From: Fragum whitleyi
Taxonomy: Eukaryota; Mollusca; Bivalvia; Cardiida; Cardiidae
NCBI GenBank assembly: GCA_948146395.1
Contig: OX411543.1
Location: 56,969,689 to 57,033,688 of the forward strand
Direction of reading: 5' to 3'
Length of the DNA stretch: 64,000 bases
Shown here: in pieces, positions 44,308 to 57,324 of the stretch
Position numbering within the stretch: the stretch's first letter is position 1
How the letters are laid out: each line of letters begins with the position of its first letter
The notes under the pieces: model-generated
Seen by the model: the letters and a program-made list of their open reading frames with translations, nothing else
What the model was told of the DNA's origin: nothing
The model's database searches: none
Made by a program: the position numbers and the translations under genes

Positions 44308-45656
44308 TCAATAGCGCAAGTGATGTCTCCGGGCTTCGATTGCGGCCTGACATCGCCTGTGCATACTGCGGGTCATCACTCGGCCAACTGTAAACTGAAA
44401 CAGACTTCGGATGTATGTAAGGCGGATGGGTATGTAACAAAATCGTGCATTTTGTAGGCGGAAACGGAGTAAGAAAAGCTAGCACTGTAGATTTATATCT
44501 TTTACAATAAATAACGACTGAAAAATCTTATTTTTTGAGAATGACGAATCATTCTCAAAAATTAAGATTTTTTAAGCCGTTATTTCAGAATCTAAAGATA
44601 TTTATATTAGGATACGATGGTTTCACGTCAGTGACTTAAGTAGCGTTGGCGACGTCGAATGTTTTCACTCACACTTTCGAGGGCAAACACCATTTTAACT
44701 GACAACATCGAGTTTTCCCAAGGGTTTTTGGTAATTTTGAAAAAAAGTCGGTCTATGTACATCCGAGGTGAATCGTGAGATTGGCTGAGTGGTGTTCCGA
44801 ATGACTGCTTATAAGCCTCCTGATCTAATATTGTGGAATTTGATCCCATTCCCATTCTTCAAGAGAAGCCTGTCTGAGCTCCTCTACCGATGCCGGTTGC
44901 ACCGGACGTGATGGACAACTGCATGTACCATGTCATAAGCATGCTCTATAGGATTTAGATCCGGGGATCTAGGTTGCCATTCCATACGGACGATTATGGC
45001 CTACTCGGGATATTGATTGGTGATGTTGGCTCTATGTGCACGCGCATTGTGATCCATTAGAATGAACATTTCATCAACTGCACCTGCATATAGTCGAACA
45101 AAAACATCTTAGATCCCATTTACCCGAGAGCCGTCAATGTGCCGTTTTCAAAGACGTGAAGATATGTTTTCCTTGGGCACTTATTCTCGCCAAAACCATG
45201 ACTGAGCCAATTCAGGTCGGGTCCAATTCACATGACCCCGTGCCCATGCTAAACGCATTTGCAAGTTAAATTAGATTCATGTTATACGGACTGCAGGCCG
45301 TCTTGACCTCAGGCCAGCATCATGCAACCAATTTCTAATGGTTTTGGTACTTACTCGCACACCAGTAGCGTTCCGGAAATCATTCCGTAACGTTGTTGCA
45401 TTGTCAAATCTATAACGCCGAGTCTGAAACACCAGAATCGTTCTTGAATCTCATTGGTTGAGCGTTCTCGACCCCCAGCATGCAAATGCCTAGCATTACC
45501 AGTCGTTATAAACCGATTCCACATTCGAGAAACATCGTTCAGGGACACACTAAGGGTATTAGCAACGTGACTTTGAGAAAACCTAGGAATAAGCATGCCA
45601 ATGCCCCTATTCATCTAATCTTGTCTAAGATGTCGCCTTAAACGCATGTTTGCCAT
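44308..45656 (-). pseudogene. Tc1-like transposase pseudogene, unit 2
   Basis: Copy of the 38655-40003 pseudogene with the same stop, frameshift, deletion, Asp-to-His change and E insertion. Base differences at 44866 and 44905 lie in the C-terminal region. All disabling changes predate the duplication. Confidence 0.92.
44374..44803 (-). mobile_element. MITE family E, copy E3
   Basis: The duplicated version of E2, with the same truncated left end. Confidence 0.85.
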
Positions 45657-46838
45657 ATTAAGATGGAAACAAAACGTAAAAATGCGATAACTTTGTTTAA
45701 ACCTCGAAAAATGTACCAACGTGCTTGAAAATTCAAGGTTGAATGAAACACGTTTTAGGGGTAATGCCTTTTCACGGGCTTCTCGTGCATAGTATACATG
45801 CCGAAGCTACACATAGAAACACGATTTCCAGATACATTTTTGTTGTATGCGTATGTAAGCAGAAAAGAAAGGGCTAGGTTCACGAACTATACATATTGGC
45901 CCTGTAAAATCACATTTTTTGATTAACAATTTGCCAGCTCTTAATCAACTTTTTTTATTTATATATTTGACCATCTCTGAAATAAGGTATAGAAAAATAT
46001 TCAAATATATACCAATTTCTCAAAAGACAGCAATCAAGTTTCCCCTTTTTAGCGAAAATGTCATTTGTATGGGCAATTTCGTTGTTAAAGATGCCCAAAA
46101 AATATGAAGCCCTATTTTCGACAACATCATATTTTGCAAACAACTTCTAAATCAAGTTATATTTCTCATAAGACTATTATGGAGGTGTCGAAAATGGGGC
46201 TTCATTGTGAAATAAAACCAAATGTCAGCTGAAGCTAGCGTGCAAGAAGTAAACATGCGTAACTCCCTATACCTGAATATGCGTTTTAATTATTACTGAC
46301 TAGTATTATTGATTTATCGAGGGAATTTAAACCATAATGAGACATTGAGAAATACTGCATCCATAAATATTTTCTATTCATTAATACAATTATTTAATCA
46401 TTTCCAAAAGAATTATTTGTTTTGTAAATAAGAATCGAATGTGCCTTTCCACATGAAAGGGACGTCACTCGTGTATTTCCAGAAATCCGAAACAAAGAAA
46501 TGTCTGTCAGTTTAGGTTGTTTTAAAAATAGAATTAATTAAATAGGAACTGAAATAATAATTACTTAAGAAAATAATAAGGAGTTTTGTTGATAATGAAC
46601 GAACGCGCGTTTCTACACGAAAGGGACGTCACTCGTGATTTTTCCGAGAATCCGAACCGAACAAAGAAAATAAACAAAAGGGTTTTGTGTTTATACTTTA
46701 CGTCGATCAGAAACAAGATTTTATTGACAGAATAAAGAATATACAATTAAAAGAAGAATAAATAAAATTTATTTTCAATTATTTTCTCTCAGAGTCATCA
46801 TTGTTTATTTATAAACACATTTGTACCACTTCATACTA

Positions 46839-46912
46839 GTCGGAGGCATAGCGCAATTGGTAGAATCGCAGTCTCAGAACTCAGAAACTGATGGTTCGAA
46901 TCCCACTCGGAC
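46839..46912 (+). pseudogene. tRNA-like sequence, unit 2
   Basis: As in unit 1, but the B-box is the consensus GGTTCGAATCC (C at 46897, T in unit 1). The rest is identical, including the weak T-stem. Confidence 0.55.
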
Positions 46913-47062
46913 CGATGTTTTTTTTCTTCACCCAAAATTTATTTTTTCCTTTTATTTGCAATTCTCTCTCTTTTCTTTGAAAATCTACGCGTTCTTTTAG
47001 AGGTAATGAGAAATGAGCTGATTAATAAATCCCCTATCATCTAGTGCAACCCGTGTGACTGC

Positions 47063-47170
47063 CTGCAAACGCTTAGAAATTGTTATCCGCTTCGCACGTC
47101 AGAACACCTGCAAAGTTGGATAACAATTGTCAAACTTTTCGCGGACGTAATTATATTGAACGCAGGGCAG
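47063..47170. mobile_element. Palindromic MITE family C, copy C5
   Basis: Duplicate of C4. Confidence 0.55.
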
Positions 47171-49132
47171 ATATTCGTCGACATTTTTACAAATAGAGAA
47201 AGAAACCAATGCCAGAGGATCGTATTAAAATGCCTATTTTTTAAATGCTTTTTTTTAGAAGGCCTAACACAGATTTCGGCGACGAAAACTGAAATCATTT
47301 GATTCATAAAAGAGTTAAGTAAACAATTCTCCAGTTTCAGAGTATTGTGTTATTCTTAATTTTCACATTTTGAAAAAAAAACACATATCGCTGTTCTGAC
47401 TTAAAAAAGATCGTAACTACAACTAACTCAATCGGTCGCGCCTTTTAATTATTACCGATTGAGTACTGGTATATCTTAATTGCGAGCTGACAATTGAAAA
47501 GATAAATTAAGTCGTAAGAAGAAATTATGCGCAACTGTATTTGCTTACCTGAAGCGAAAATAAAAAGAACAATCCCGTTTTCCTCAATATTTTAATCCAA
47601 AGTGTAGCCACAAAAGGCGACTGTAGTATGAATTTATCCTAATAATTGAAAGGGTTTGACATCTCCTTGGACAAGTGTTGCGCGTGCAAGCTCCGAAAAC
47701 GCTGCCAAAAATAGACGTCGGCGTCTTTGATCACCTGTTCAACCCCGCGTTGAATAAACTGTTCCACGTCCTTTACCTCATTGCGGGACTAAAATGCTAA
47801 AATTAAAATGTTGTACCGCGGCTTGCCTTTTTGGTCATATTGAAACTTTGATTCATTTTTGGATAATTGAAACAAAAAATTATGAAAATAGCGGTAGGTT
47901 CTTCTATTTAATTGTTTCTGAAAATAATCGCATTATTTGATTAGAATGTAATAGTCATTTGGACTAACGTAAATATTTCCGGCATTCGTTTTTCGTCAGT
48001 AGAAAGACAGTCAATGCATATTCCGATCTTCAGTTAACCTTGTAAATGAATCCAAATTGCCCATGATCAATCGCCGTAATTAAGGCATTTGTCGCAGGAT
48101 TTTATACTTTTTGCTGTAAAAATATCGGAATCTACATCAGAGAAGGTGAAGTATTTTATCCCAAATCGGGGGATCGGCGATTATAGGCGTTACCAACTTT
48201 TTCAGAAAATTGGCCCGAAAAAAATGGCCGGTTTTGAGCAGTGCTTTGGGGAATGGGCGATTATAAGAAAATTGGCGGTTATTAGAATAAATACGGTATT
48301 TTGTGCGTCAATGCATGCACCTTTATAAACCAAACATATGAGGTTGTGTAGTTTAAAAGAAAAGATATATAAAAAGAATTTGAATGAATGGAAATTCGGG
48401 AGCGGGACTGCCTTTCAACAGCTCCGGACAACTTTTTAAATGTATACGCGCGCGATCTGGATTACATGACATGTACATTTCTTTTGTTAACTTTTTGGCG
48501 GGTAGCACGATATTTCGCAGTCAACAGTCAAAATGTTGACGAATTCTCCGACTCTCATTCATTACTACGCCAATTGGATTTATTAAAAAAAGAAATATGC
48601 GCCTTTTGGCAGATACATTTCTATGATTGAGTGATTGAATGGTTAATGTAAATTCTCGCGTTGATTTATAATTGTACCCACTTCCGAGAGTGTTTCACCC
48701 TCTGGGTTGCTTTCTTTGAACGACGACGGCATGAAAATGGGCGTCACGATTATCTGAAACAGGGGAGGGGGGATAGACGACTTAAATTATCAACATTATC
48801 ATATCGAGATCAGAAATGGTCAAAGTGCCCGCAAAATCCGTGTTTGACCGGTTAAATATTTATATCCGTAGCTCGGATATCAATTTTTTTACAGGGTTGC
48901 AGGGAAACCTGTAGGGTCAGTCGGTCGACCGTAAACGCACCCTGTTTAGCGTCTTATCAGTGCTTGCCCTTTTTACGTTTTTTTCTCTCAATATTTATGG
49001 ATAGCATAATTTTTCAGGGCTGCAAGATTTGATTTTACACATATGGAAGATTATAATCCTTACAACTACATACCATACGTAATGGCATTTTTACATGTTC
49101 TCTAAAGAGCAGATTTAAAAACACAGAATTCA

Positions 49133-49470
49133 GGAGCCATGAGTGAAAATTAAGCTTTTGTTGTTCACTCTATGAAATATCAATCAATATTACTCTTAAA
49201 AGATCGAGTTTACCATTTCTTAAATGCAAAAAATGAGACTGAATGTGAAAATTTCATTCTTTTTTCTTAAAGTACGTATTTTGCACATGATTGCTATACA
49301 ACGTTAATGGTGACGTCTTTTATTTAACTCCGCTAAGATGACGTCACAAAGGGTGAAAAGAACGAAAGCGGGGTATGATTATTTGATAATTACACTTGTT
49401 AAGCAAAGAGTTTATCAAATGATGATTTATCGTAATTTTTCAAAGTTCCACTGAAAAGCATTAAAGAAAC
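49133..49470 (-). mobile_element. MITE family D, copy D3, reverse
   Basis: Starts with CATGAGTGAAAATTAAGC and CTTTTGTTGTTCACTC, then matches the left half of D1 in reverse. It carries TGACGTCT (49311) and TGACGTCA (49339), again 28 bp apart, and ends with GTTCCACTGAAAAGCATTAA. One arm of the terminal palindrome is missing. Confidence 0.7.
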
Positions 49471-49474
49471 AACA

Positions 49475-51255
49475 GTAACTCGATACTGGCGCACATCACG
49501 ACGTGACGTCGTTACTCGTAACGTTACTTATTGTCCAGACCATTAAGAAAATTCGCAACATTTAAGTCAAAATCCAATCCACGGACCCCTTTCTTCGCCC
49601 AATTTTTGAATAAGGCATATTTTATTCTGCAAAATGAGGAAAAAAATAAAGATTTTTATTGTGAATGATGTCATTGAAGAGATCTTTATATGATCAACAG
49701 TTTGCAACTTTTACAACCCAAAAACGTGAAATTCCGTAACCATGGCAACATTATTCCGTCCATGATCACACTAAACTCCTAAGATCTAACATGTTTTCGT
49801 TCACGGATATTAAGATCACATTTGATTTTTGTACTTAAATAGTTTTATTTAGGTTTTAAAGCATTAAATGGGAAAAATCTCAATTTTAGAGATACATTTT
49901 GTAGTTGCCATGGCAACAACAATAATCCATTTTCACAGTTTTTAATATCAGATTTAAACTTTTAAACTTTAGACGTCTCATTGCAGCTACTTTCGAATAA
50001 TTATTTTACAGGGCCATTTTTGGCCATTCGTGAACCTTGTCCTTTGTTAACGACATAGTAAAACAGGATACATGTATATAGCAAATTGCTTTTACATGCT
50101 TACATAATTTTTTTAGCCTTTCGTATAAAAACCAAAGAAACATATCTGATTCGCGCCAAAGGGCCTCTTTTGACACATGCACACATATCCTCAGCGAATA
50201 TCGTCGGCTTATTTCAAAAACATCTTACTCACATCGTTTTAGATTTAGACAGCCGATCTGAAAATTTCCGAGAATAATTGTTGAATACTACATTGTATGT
50301 ATTGAGAAAAAAAATCTTTGATCGACTCTGAGTGCTTAAAATGTTAAATCTTCGGTACATTTGAAAGTAATAGCTACACACTCAAAAGGGCCGATATTTT
50401 AAGAATTTATTGCACATCAAGTAAATCCGAAAACGACATTTATATTGCACAGGTTTGATAATCAACACAGATCGATTTGGATCAAGGTAATTTTCGATTT
50501 AACCAGGTGAGACCAAATGCTTTTTTCTGTGCTTTGTAACTATTTTCCGTACAATCACTGGATTTTATTTCCCTATGATTATAGTGCTGAGGACAATTGT
50601 GGGAAACGAAAAAAAAAAAAATACAAAGTTTGCAATAAACAATACCACATATAAGAACGCTATTCTATTTTCAAACTACATCCATTTGAACAAGTGTCAT
50701 CAGCACGTTTTTTTTAACAATCTATACATGTAGTTTTGACAAACTGAAAAAAGGTCAACAGGAGAAAATGAAAATTGCAATAAGTTTTATGATATATATT
50801 GAATGTGCTGGCAACCGTCTGAAATAACAGAGGATTGAAATAAATACTTGAATACGACTGCCAAGTCTTGGTGAGTGATATCATTCGTTATCTTTATATG
50901 GCTAAGACTGCCATATACGTCAATAAATATTTCGTATTATTGAAGCCAAGATTACATCCGGGAGCTTTCATAAGACTCAGATCAATGAGGTTCTGCTGTT
51001 TCGGTTTTGGCAAGAAAATGACATTAATAAGCGACCCGAATATGTTTGGACCCGTCATGTGAAAGAGACGTGATTCTTTTCATGCTAAATATTCTTGCCT
51101 TGACAGGAGTCATAGTCAAAGATTAGGCTAAACATATGTGCAGTCTGAACTGATTGTATACAATATATTTTTTCTTTTTGAAAAAATAAATAAATAAATA
51201 AAAACCGACTCACAATTTGTGCATCCAGTTTATAAAACACTAGGATTTTATTTTG
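49475..51255. other. No recognised gene
   Basis: AT-rich DNA. A small GACGTGACGTCG palindromic patch lies at 49499-49512. Short frames (63-64 residues) have no recognisable domain. Confidence 0.4.
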
Positions 51256-51262
51256 TTTTTTC

Positions 51263-51530
51263 GAATGGGGTTTAACTCCGCTTTCAAGAATCTTTCAGAT
51301 ATAAAGCAACGGCAGGAGCACCTAACAATAGATTCAATGTATGTCTTACACCAGTACTACCATTACATGCTTTCTTTGCCCCAAGCTGCTATCCATCATA
51401 GGTCTATGATAATCAACCAATTCGTGGAAGACAAATAGTTGAAACGGATGAGTTCCGCCGTTGGAAATCAACCCCGTGACATTTTGAATGAGTTCGAGGC
51501 GCTACCACTTCTCTTTGAGGGGGGAGCTCA
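51263..51530 (-). mobile_element. tRNA-derived SINE (Nin-DC-like), old and degenerate
   Basis: Minus strand. The 3' part GAAAGCGGAGTTAAACCCC is at 51263-51285, and GGTGCTCCTGCCGTTGC in the body. The head near 51455-51530 is heavily changed. A 61-residue plus frame over it is incidental. Confidence 0.65.
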
Positions 51531-51539
51531 GAAATTAAA

Positions 51540-51950
51540 TTTGTTTTATATTTCAGCATGATAAGACTGATTGATTACAAATCGTGTACAATGTAAACTG
51601 GTGCTTGTTGCAGTATGCCTTATTTGAAACTAAGGATATAATATGAAATGCAATGAGACATGTTTAAGCGTCACCTATGTTTAAATCGGTCTTTGAGTTT
51701 CCGACAGAAAAATTTGCATCTAATTTGACATTGAAAAAAAAAAAAAAAAGAAAAGAAAAAAGAAACAAAATAAGAAGAAAATAAAATCTCAAACAATATA
51801 GCGCTTTGTTTTTTAGTAACTATCATCAAGATGTTAACCTCAAACATGGATTTGCAATCTATTCTAATGCACAATGCAGCATTTAATGGTCACCTATACA
51901 TTTCATTATGTGATTATCAAGATTACGAATACTCGGATAAGCCGATTTAG
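51540..51950. other. No recognised gene; A-rich tract
   Basis: Poly-A/AAAG-rich tract at 51734-51782. Otherwise nothing seen. Confidence 0.4.
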
Positions 51951-51954
51951 ACAT

Positions 51955-52191
51955 GGGGCCCGTTTTACTAAAAAAACAACTAATTAATCGTGAGTCAAAA
52001 TAACAAAATCGTACCTGGTGTTTTCATTTATTCTTAGACTCTGCCTTTCAATATCTCCTAGGAATCATCTATATACGACGAGTCCAATGAGATGTGGCAT
52101 GGCAGAATCGTTTATTGAGTTACTACTGTAGAATCAACATTAATTTGACCTAGGCAAAAAAGATCGTAAGTTGTTTAGTAAAATAGGTCCC
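51955..52191. mobile_element. MITE family G, copy G2
   Basis: The ends GGGGCCCGTTTTACTAAAAA and the complement of GGGACCTATTTTACTAAACA include CTTACGATC on the right. 237 bp. The core TCGTACCTGGTGTTTTCATT is the reverse of the G1 core. Confidence 0.75.
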
Positions 52192-52194
52192 TGT

Positions 52195-53770
52195 TTCTTT
52201 CCATTTGTTTTATTTTTAAAGAAAGATTTAGTGTTATTTTAGTTGCATGATTAAACTTTTATTTGTGTATTGACATTTGAAGGGGTAACTTAAAGAAATG
52301 CACACAACAATTTACATAATGCTAATTCTTTCACATTGTTTATTAAATTACAATTTTATTTTCTACAAATCGGTCTAGCAAATCATCTGTTTCCTGAATT
52401 GACGGATAACAATAGCGATTCTACAAGCTATTCTTTATTGTTTGAAATTGCTTTCCTTGAAGTATTTATTGTGTAAGTACAAAGTGCAATCCACTTTATT
52501 TTTATTTTCTGACGCTCATAAAGATACGTGGTTTTAAAATAATGCATATTTGAAAATAGTCTTAGAAATTATGGATGATAACATTTACATTGTTACAATA
52601 GCTCGGTAGTTGTTTTTATAGTGCTAAAAAATTGCGAGCAAATGCCCTATTTTGTCCGTTTAGGTGACAGAAAGAACAAACAATTCAATATAATACGCCA
52701 CCGTAGGCACATTTTAAGTTAAACACATCTGGAGTTGAACTGCGAGACCTTTTTGGATGCCTTGTGATAGAACTATATTAATTCTAATGATAATAATATA
52801 CAAAGTGGCAGATTGTAACAAGGGACGTCCGTTGCATGGCCGAATCTCTTAGAAAGAAAAGCAACAGAGGAAATCACTAAAAAAAGATAGGTATAGTTAC
52901 AATTCTTGCACATTTCGATCCGTAATCTTTTCAGGAACATACTAACAAAGTTTCAAGTCAATTACAAAGTTATGCCCCGGACAAAGAAGAGGGCGTCAGG
53001 CACCCGGACGCCGCCACGATTGATCACATCACACGTCAACTTAAGTCTTTCGACGGGCGTAAATTGAAAAAAAAAACCAAACAAACCAACTTGTTTTATT
53101 GTCTTCTGTCAGTGAATAGTACTATACTACTAAACAGCTACGAAATAATAGTGAAGCTCGCCTTTTTTTACACTTTGCATATTTTCTCGTAGTTTTGGAC
53201 AAAGTACGTGTAATAAAAGCCTCATCTGTACTTAAACTCTCCCAATTGTTATCTGGGAAAACAACTTGTAGAATAAACGCACTGTTGCTGTCCGTCAAGT
53301 GATACTGAAAGTACACGTGTTGGTATGTAGAAAGATAATGTTATGTAATTAGAGGTCGCTATGTGTGAGGCAGACGTAAAATACATTACTGATAATTAGT
53401 TTCGGGAGTTGAACGGTCTGGTTGTCTGTGTATAGTTATCCATGTGTTACGTTGACCTGCATATTATATGTCAAACATTTTACAACAACATTAAACGAGA
53501 ATATAGAACAATTATACAGTGGTATAGTTCGTTTGGCAGGAAATTGGCCTCAATTAAAAATGCCTTAATCTAAACATATTTTATCAATCAACAAACATAT
53601 GTCCTTCATTTACATAAAGGAATTATCAAATTTGTTTTCGTCTGAATGACAGGGAAAAAGTTAAGGTACATAAATCCAACCCGTATTACTTGTTAAAAGG
53701 AGTTCCGCTCTTTATTCCATATTTTACGGACTATAGTCGCGCAATCTCTGATTAAAGATTTCAACTTGAT
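52195..53770. other. No recognised gene
   Basis: AT-rich with no repeat shared in the window. The 64-residue minus frame at 53122-53316 has no recognised domain. Confidence 0.4.
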
Positions 53771-53772
53771 GT

Positions 53773-53853
53773 CTCGATGGCTTGGCGTAACACTGTCGCA
53801 AGTGACTATATCTGTATAGGCACTTGCGCCAGTGTTTCGACAAGCCAACGATG
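53773..53853. repeat. Long hairpin K5
   Basis: CGATGGCTTGGCGTAACACTG plus TCGCAAGTG pairs with CACTTGCGCCAGTGTTTCG plus ACAAGCCAACGATG. About 35 bp per arm with few mismatches and a short loop (ATATCTGTAT). A single copy is seen here. Confidence 0.75.
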
Positions 53854-54300
53854 TTAATTAACTCGCACTCAGGACTTGTAAGATCTGCTGGTAACAGTTT
53901 CTAATCCTAGCACAATGGTCACTTCAGTAACATAGACTCTCCTTGCCTTATTTTATGAACAGTCCATTTTCATCAGATGTAAATAGATGTATTAATGAAG
54001 GGCTTCAACGCTGTAGGCCAACGTATGCTTTAACCCTTTCTACACACATGTAGTTCTATCCCAGCAAATGATGAAAAGTAGATTTTCTACAAAACCGCAA
54101 TTAACTAAGAATGTAAAATACTACTATGAAATGGTTCTAATAGTACACGCGTATTTTGATTGGGGAGCTAAAGATATACTAGAAAAGAACGAAAGAAATG
54201 CATTGAACATCAAAAGTAATACATCATAAATTATATGTGTCATTTTACTAATAAGTTGGAATGCAACTGCATGTGGTAAAGTGACAGATAAAACAGTCTA

Positions 54301-54529
54301 CAGCTAGTAACATCGTCAAATTGACATCAACTATGATCGAAATCATGCTAAATCGCTCGCTTAGCGCCCAATCTGACGCATCAAAGCCCTACAACGCAAA
54401 AGTCACAATTCTAAAATTTGTTTTAATCGATCAAATCATTATAAGTATTAATGGGCTGTTGTTGATCTTAAAGCGTCTAATTGTCCACAGAGACGCGAAC
54501 AGAAAATTAGGTATTTAAAGGAGGTAAGA
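54301..54529 (+). mobile_element. MITE family A, truncated
   Basis: TA then CAGCTAGTAACATCGTC, then CGCTCGCTTAGCGCCC. It stops near AGGTATTTAAAGGAGGTAAG (the hairpin edge), where the next A copy starts at a TA. Confidence 0.6.
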
Positions 54530-54531
54530 TA

Positions 54532-54967
54532 CAGTGAACTACATTGTGAATTTGACAAGGTGAATGATATTGGAATGATATTAGAGTGAAATTAATTGAG
54601 TGTGTGGAGGGAGTGAAATTAAAGCGAGGAAAGCCAATATCCATAATTTTATTCAGGATGATCAAAATCAGTGAGATTAATTATATTCCTCTAATAAAAT
54701 ACGCATAAAAGTTCTATAAATAGATTCCTATCTTTTGAAGAACCAACCAGACGCTTATAATTATAATTATGTCAGTAATATCGCGGTTTTACTCTAGAAA
54801 TATTTTTTTAAAGGAAGTTGCTGATCTTCTCTTGAGATATTTAGGGGTCGGGGGAGCGTTTTTGAACGGTTTGAGTGAATGTTTGTAATGAATGAATGAA
54901 ACAACGAGTGAGGGATTCAAGATGGTTTTGATTGAGATGAATGTCAATCTCGCCATGTAAATAAGTG
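54532..54967 (-). mobile_element. MITE family A, reverse, inserted into the previous copy
   Basis: TA at 54530-54531 and 54968-54969. Starts CAGTGAACTACATTGTG. Hairpin decayed. It sits at the hairpin edge of the plus copy before it. Confidence 0.75.
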
Positions 54968-55118
54968 TACTGTTAGTATCGATAACATCGTCCAACTACT
55001 TTAACTATGAAGCAATGATTAACCGTGTTAAAATTACTTACATGTTAATATGCGGAAATTCTGTATAAAAAGGTAAATAATGTGAGCTAGAATGCCTCGA
55101 TGGTGTAAGACTGTATTG

Positions 55119-55312
55119 GCGGCCTAGTGGTAAAGGCGCTTGAGACGTAACCTGGTGATCCGTTGTTCGAGCCCTACCATCGTCCAGGCGTGTTGTGGGA
55201 CACTTACACTTACAAGCCAGCCCATGTTCACCCATCACTAGAAATGGATAGCAGCGTGTTTAATCCATTGTCTCTCAATTTCTCTCAGGGACGTGAATTA
55301 AACTAAATTATA
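55119..55312 (+). mobile_element. tRNA-derived SINE, third type
   Basis: The head (55121-55187) has GGCGGCCTAGTGGTAAAGGC and the B-box TGTTCGAGCCC. The body has AAGCCAGCCCATGTTCACCC and AATGGATAGCAGCG, ending GACGTGAATTAAACTAAA. It is distinct from both other SINE types. Confidence 0.6.
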
Positions 55313-55344
55313 TGAGCAAATCCATGGCGATCCTGACCATCTTA

Positions 55345-55787
55345 CAGTAAGACTGTTCGTTACATCCGTGAAATTGACATTCGTCTCAATCAAAACTATT
55401 CTTATTCTCTCAATCATCGCTCCGTGCACTAATTCCACTCACTCAAACTATTCAAAAACGTTCAAACCCATTGAAAAATAGAGAATCAACAAAGTCATTC
55501 AAAATAAATTTGGATTGAGAAAAAACGCGATTTCACTGACAAAATTCAAATTGCAAGCTTCTAATAGGTTTTTTAAAGAAATAGGAAACTATCTGTACAA
55601 CTTGAATGCATATTTTATTAAAGGGAGGTAATCAGTATCGCTAATTTTGTCCATCCTGAAGAAAATTTGCGATATTGGATTATCCCCCATTAAATTCACT
55701 CAGAACTCTCTCCGCACACTCATTCGATTTCATTCCTTAATCATTCCAAAAGCATTTACCTTGTCAATTTCACAATGTTGTTAACTG
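55345..55787 (+). mobile_element. MITE family A, near-complete
   Basis: TA at 55343-55344. Starts CAGTAAGACTGTTCGTTAC and ends CACAATGTTGTTAACTG before TA. Hairpin about 55614-55692. Subfamily A1. Confidence 0.8.
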
Positions 55788-56179
55788 TATATTCATATGA
55801 ATTCATATGAAACACATCAGATATATTTAAAAAAGAGTCATTCCATGTACCTTTACAGTTCTAGGAAAGCGCACAAGTCCTCAAATGACAGACGTCACGC
55901 ACATTAATGTCAGGGACCCATTGACCTATGTATAAATTGACACCCCGTAACATAGCCTCGTCCCTGTGGAACCGTATGGTCTGTAACTTATTGTCTCCAT
56001 CTACATCATTTTTACAGTCTTCTGAAGTTTTTTATGATCACGTAACGTCGAGTTCAAAGTCTGATATAGTTCCCCTAGCGATTGTCAAATGTTTCACTAA
56101 TGAGGGCTGGGTATCATTAGTAAATGTCACTGGATATGTTGATATAAAATTCATAATTTTCTTTCTTCTGACAAATCAG

Positions 56180-56850
56180 ATGTGACCCATCAGACAGAGA
56201 AGATCACATGGCAATATCGGAAAAAATGAATTTTATAAAAAGGGATCTGTCTCAGAAGTCGTGCAAGTAACACCTAAGAACATCCTAAAATTGACTTGAT
56301 AATGCAGGTAACACTAAAGAACAACCTAAAATTGACTTGGTGAATGATTTTGGAATGGTTTTGGAAAGAAATTGAATGATTGTGATAAATTGAATTTGAG
56401 TGATGAGACCCGTCAGACAGAGTGGACTCCGTGGTAATAACGAAAAAAGAGTATTATAAACAGGGATTGGTCTCAGATGAGGTGCAGTTAACACTTAAGA
56501 ACATCCTGAAATTGACAAGGTGATTGATTTTAGAATGATTTTGGAATGAAATTGAATGAGTGAGTTGAGCCAGTTTTGAGTATATTTAATGGGAGGTTTT
56601 CCAATGATAATAAGATATCCATACAGGTTCTATGAATCTCTACCTTTTCTTCAAGAACTAATCAGACCTTAACAATTTCAATTCTGTCAATGAAATATTG
56701 TTTTTTAAGTTATTTTCAGTTTAAACATAGTTTTTATTTGATCTTTTAAAGTGATTTTTGAGCATTTTTGAATGGTATGAGCGATTGAGAGAGCGATTTA
56801 GAATGGTTTTGAATGAGAAGAATGTCAACTTTACGCTGTTATTAGTTGTA
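56180..56850 (-). mobile_element. MITE family A, reverse, with local duplication
   Basis: CATCAGACAGAGAAGATCAC with AACACCTAAGAACATCCTAA (56186-56295) recurs as CGTCAGACAGAGTGGACTCC with AACACTTAAGAACATCCTGA (56408-56515). The repeat includes flank plus the terminal repeat. The main copy then runs to TACGCTGTTATTAGTTG. The hairpin is reduced. Confidence 0.6.
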
Positions 56851-56937
56851 ACTAAGGGCGTCACTTTATGCAGTACCAAGATGCCCCCTTCGTCTTGCGA
56901 GGACAATTATCAAGATTTTGAAACTAGTGTTGAACTT

Positions 56938-57320
56938 TGAATACATCGTGAATTTGACATTCATCTCATTCAAAACCATTCCATATCACTCATCGCTCTA
57001 TTCATTAATTCCAACCATTCAAAAACGCTCCGAACTAAGAATGATTAAGAAGATTAAATCAATAACACCATTCAAAAATGAATGAAAAGAAAAAGAAATC
57101 GCGATTTCACGGACATAATTGAATTTGTAAGCGTCTGGTTGGTTCTTGAAGATATTTAGAGAACCTGTATGCATACCTTATTAAAGGGAGGTAATAAATA
57201 TCGCTAATTTTGTTGATCCAGAACAAAATTTGCAATATTGGATTACCTCACTTTCATTTTACATAAAACTCACCCCACACACTCAAACAATTTCGTTTAA
57301 ATCATTCAAAGTGTTAACTG
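56938..57320 (+). mobile_element. MITE family A, near-complete
   Basis: Starts GAATACATCGTGAATTTGAC. Hairpin at 57178-57254 (AAAGGGAGGTAATAAATATC arm). Ends GTGTTAACTG before TA, with part of the right terminal repeat lost. Confidence 0.75.
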
Positions 57321-57324
57321 TATA

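Larger units (their letters stand above)
43366..49018 (+). repeat. 5,653-bp tandem duplication, unit 2
   Basis: Begins within what was the last part of an A element (GCTATATATATGTTAAGTG) and ends at TTTTTCAGG before unique DNA. Content mirrors unit 1. Confidence 0.97.

Noticed and set aside
55928..56185. 85-residue frame between two A elements
   Set aside because: No recognised domain, no splice or conservation evidence, and its length is expected by chance in this amount of sequence.
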